From positions 1-7,362 of the forward strand of contig CALHGI010000268.1 in the NCBI GenBank assembly GCA_938029995.1: a DNA stretch of 7,362 bases. The letters are read 5' to 3'. This DNA is from an uncultured cyanobacterium. Its GTDB lineage: Bacteria > Cyanobacteriota > Cyanobacteriia > Phormidesmidales > Phormidesmidaceae. This document shows, piece by piece, positions 6,065-7,362 of the stretch; the first letter of the stretch is position 1, and each line of letters begins with the position of its first letter. Below the pieces are notes generated by a model that saw only the letters and a program-made list of their open reading frames with translations, ran no database searches and was not told the DNA's origin. Both the position numbers and the translations under genes were made by a program.

Positions 6065-6862
6065 ATGGACTCCTTTGACTTGACGTTAGTGGCCGGTCCG
6101 CCTGGGGTGGGTAAAACCACCTGGATCAGCCAGTTTCTCGCCAACCCTGACCGCCCTTTGTTTTATCTGTGCCCTTGTGCCCAGGGGGCTGTCGATTTGG
6201 CCCGCATTGGCTATTGCTTTCCCTGGGTGTCAATTATTTCTGACGACCAGGCGGCCACCGTGCTAGCCAACTTGCCGGACCAGGCCCAGGTTTTTATAGA
6301 GTTAGGCTTTCATCTAGATCTAAAATCACCGCTTTTAGAAACGTTGCCTGGGCGGCGGATCGCCATCGTGCCGTCTAGTTTAGAGTCGTCTGAATGGCAC
6401 CGCTGGGCTGACGAGGTCATCCCTAGTCACAATGATCAGGTGCCAGGTGAGCTCGCATCGGGGTCTGGTAAGCTACCGGCCATATGGCGATCGCCGCTGA
6501 CGGGGCAAGTGTTTGACCCACCCAGCCTGGATGAGGTGTTGATTGAACTGACGGGGGGAGCCTACGGTCAGTTAATGCGCTTAAAAGGTATTTTTGAACT
6601 GCCTGATGGGCAGGCGTTCTATGTGGATTTTGTTAAAGGCTTGCCAGGGATTGAATACACTGAACTCAAGTTGCCCCACTGGCTAGAGGGACGTCCCGAT
6701 CGCTTTAGTGGTCTGGAAATTGTGGGCCATAATTTAGAGCAAAAGACAATTGCTCAAACATTGCTTGTATGTTGTTTGGCCGATGATGTGTTGTTGCAAT
6801 ATCAGCGGCAGTACCAACAATTGCAATCCGAAGAAGAAACTGAGCAAGAGGTAGTGGTATGA
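6065..6862 (+). CDS. CobW-like P-loop protein lacking the CxCC and NKxD motifs
   Basis: This 265-residue protein begins with a Walker A loop GPPGVGKTT (11-19) and ends with a segment resembling the CobW C-terminal domain: AYGQLMRLKGIFELPDG (166-182), then FSGLEIVGHNLEQ (214-226). It is shorter than the COG0523 GTPase at 1029-2006 and lacks both the GCxCC metal site and an NKxD guanine motif. A C36-P-C38 pair sits after the first Walker-B-like strand. It may be a degenerate or specialised paralogue whose nucleotide specificity is not assured. The C terminus is Gln/Glu-rich (245-262). Regulation by the Zur/Fur box upstream is likely, giving a role under metal limitation. Its TGA overlaps the phosphoesterase ATG by four bases (ATGA), so the two are translationally coupled and probably act together. 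No Shine-Dalgarno sequence is visible before ATG 6065. Confidence 0.85.
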   Translation: MDSFDLTLVAGPPGVGKTTWISQFLANPDRPLFYLCPCAQGAVDLARIGYCFPWVSIISDDQAATVLANLPDQAQVFIELGFHLDLKSPLLETLPGRRIAIVPSSLESSEWHRWADEVIPSHNDQVPGELASGSGKLPAIWRSPLTGQVFDPPSLDEVLIELTGGAYGQLMRLKGIFELPDGQAFYVDFVKGLPGIEYTELKLPHWLEGRPDRFSGLEIVGHNLEQKTIAQTLLVCCLADDVLLQYQRQYQQLQSEEETEQEVVV

Positions 6863-7362
6863 AACTAGCGGTGATCTCTTGCATTCATGGCAACTATGAG
6901 GCACTGAATGCAGTGTTGTCAGATATTGAGATCCAGCAGGCTGAGCAGATTTACTGTCTCGGCGATTTGGTGGGCTATGGCCCTTACCCGAATGAGGTCG
7001 TGGATCGGATTCGCTCTTTGGAGATTCCCACTTGCCAGGGCTGTTGGGATGAGGACATTGTGGAAGGGCTGAATGCCTGCGAATGTAGCTACCCTTCGCA
7101 GCTGGCAGAACAGCGGGGGAAACTGGCCCATGAATGGACGAATAACGAAATTCGGCCTGATGTGCGGGAGTATTTGGCCACATTACCCCTGTCGTTGAAA
7201 CGGGATAATCTGTGTTTCGTCCATGGGAGCCCCAATAGTCAGCATGAGTATTTGTTGCCTAGCATGGATGGTTTTGCCGCGTTGGAACGGGTGCTCTCTG
7301 CCGATGCCGATGTGTTGTTCTGTGGCCATACCCATGTGCCCTATGTGCGAGAGTTAGAGGAC
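6859..7362 (+). CDS. metallophosphoesterase with Cys at two metal-ligand positions (3' end outside window)
   Basis: The visible 168 residues show the calcineurin-like phosphoesterase order: AVISCIHGN (4-12) for the usual SDIHGN, LGDLVGYGPYPNE (34-46), GCWDED (61-66) for the usual GNHDE/GNWDE, FVHGSPNS (120-127) and CGHTHVP (155-161). His10, Asp36, His122, His157 and His159 are retained. The first ligand Asp is Cys8, and the Asn of GNxD is Cys62. The protein is Cys-rich: C8, C33, C59, C62, C74, C76, C119 and C155, including a CxxC (59-62) and a CxC (74-76). Classical members hydrolyse phosphoesters with a two-metal centre; here a changed metal preference is inferred. It is cytoplasmic by lack of a signal peptide, coupled by ATGA overlap to the P-loop protein, and presumably shares its Zur/Fur control. 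The frame is open at the right edge, so the C terminus is missing. Confidence 0.9.
   Translation, partial: MKLAVISCIHGNYEALNAVLSDIEIQQAEQIYCLGDLVGYGPYPNEVVDRIRSLEIPTCQGCWDEDIVEGLNACECSYPSQLAEQRGKLAHEWTNNEIRPDVREYLATLPLSLKRDNLCFVHGSPNSQHEYLLPSMDGFAALERVLSADADVLFCGHTHVPYVRELED

Overview
The window looks like cyanobacterial chromosome. It has six perfect copies of the HIP1 octamer GCGATCGC (754, 945, 4772, 5322, 5767, 6487), moderate GC content, and a metal-homeostasis gene set of cyanobacterial type. No tRNA or rRNA gene was seen.

Layout. Bases 51-2006 (+): an alpha/beta-hydrolase-fold protein without the expected nucleophile, then a COG0523 (CobW/ZNG1-like) GTPase with the CxCC metal site. 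Bases 2007-2488: a long intergenic region with a run of hairpins but no recognised RNA family. Bases 2489-3574 (+): a WD40 beta-propeller protein. Bases 3575-4747: an accessory-looking block with no perfect HIP1 site. It holds five copies of a 26-bp imperfect palindrome at exactly 42-bp spacing (3660-3853), a small NTF2/DUF4440-like gene (4063-4440), and an attC-like integron recombination site (4512-4598). Bases 4748-5965 (-): an FAD/NAD(P)-binding oxidoreductase. Bases 5966-6064: a divergent promoter region with a perfect Zur/Fur box. From 6065 (+): a degenerate CobW-like P-loop protein, overlapping by 4 bp a metallophosphoesterase that runs off the right edge.

How the genes may work together. 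The box centred at 5991 can cover both divergent promoters, so the oxidoreductase and the P-loop/phosphoesterase pair are probably derepressed together when zinc (or iron) is scarce. The COG0523 GTPase upstream fits the same theme as a candidate metallochaperone, although no box is visible in front of it. The phosphoesterase has Cys at two positions that normally carry the Asp and Asn metal ligands, which suggests altered metal use.

The most unusual parts are the 42-bp-period palindrome array and the adjacent single cassette with its attC site. No integrase, transposase or cas gene is visible. The origin and function of both are inferred from sequence pattern alone.
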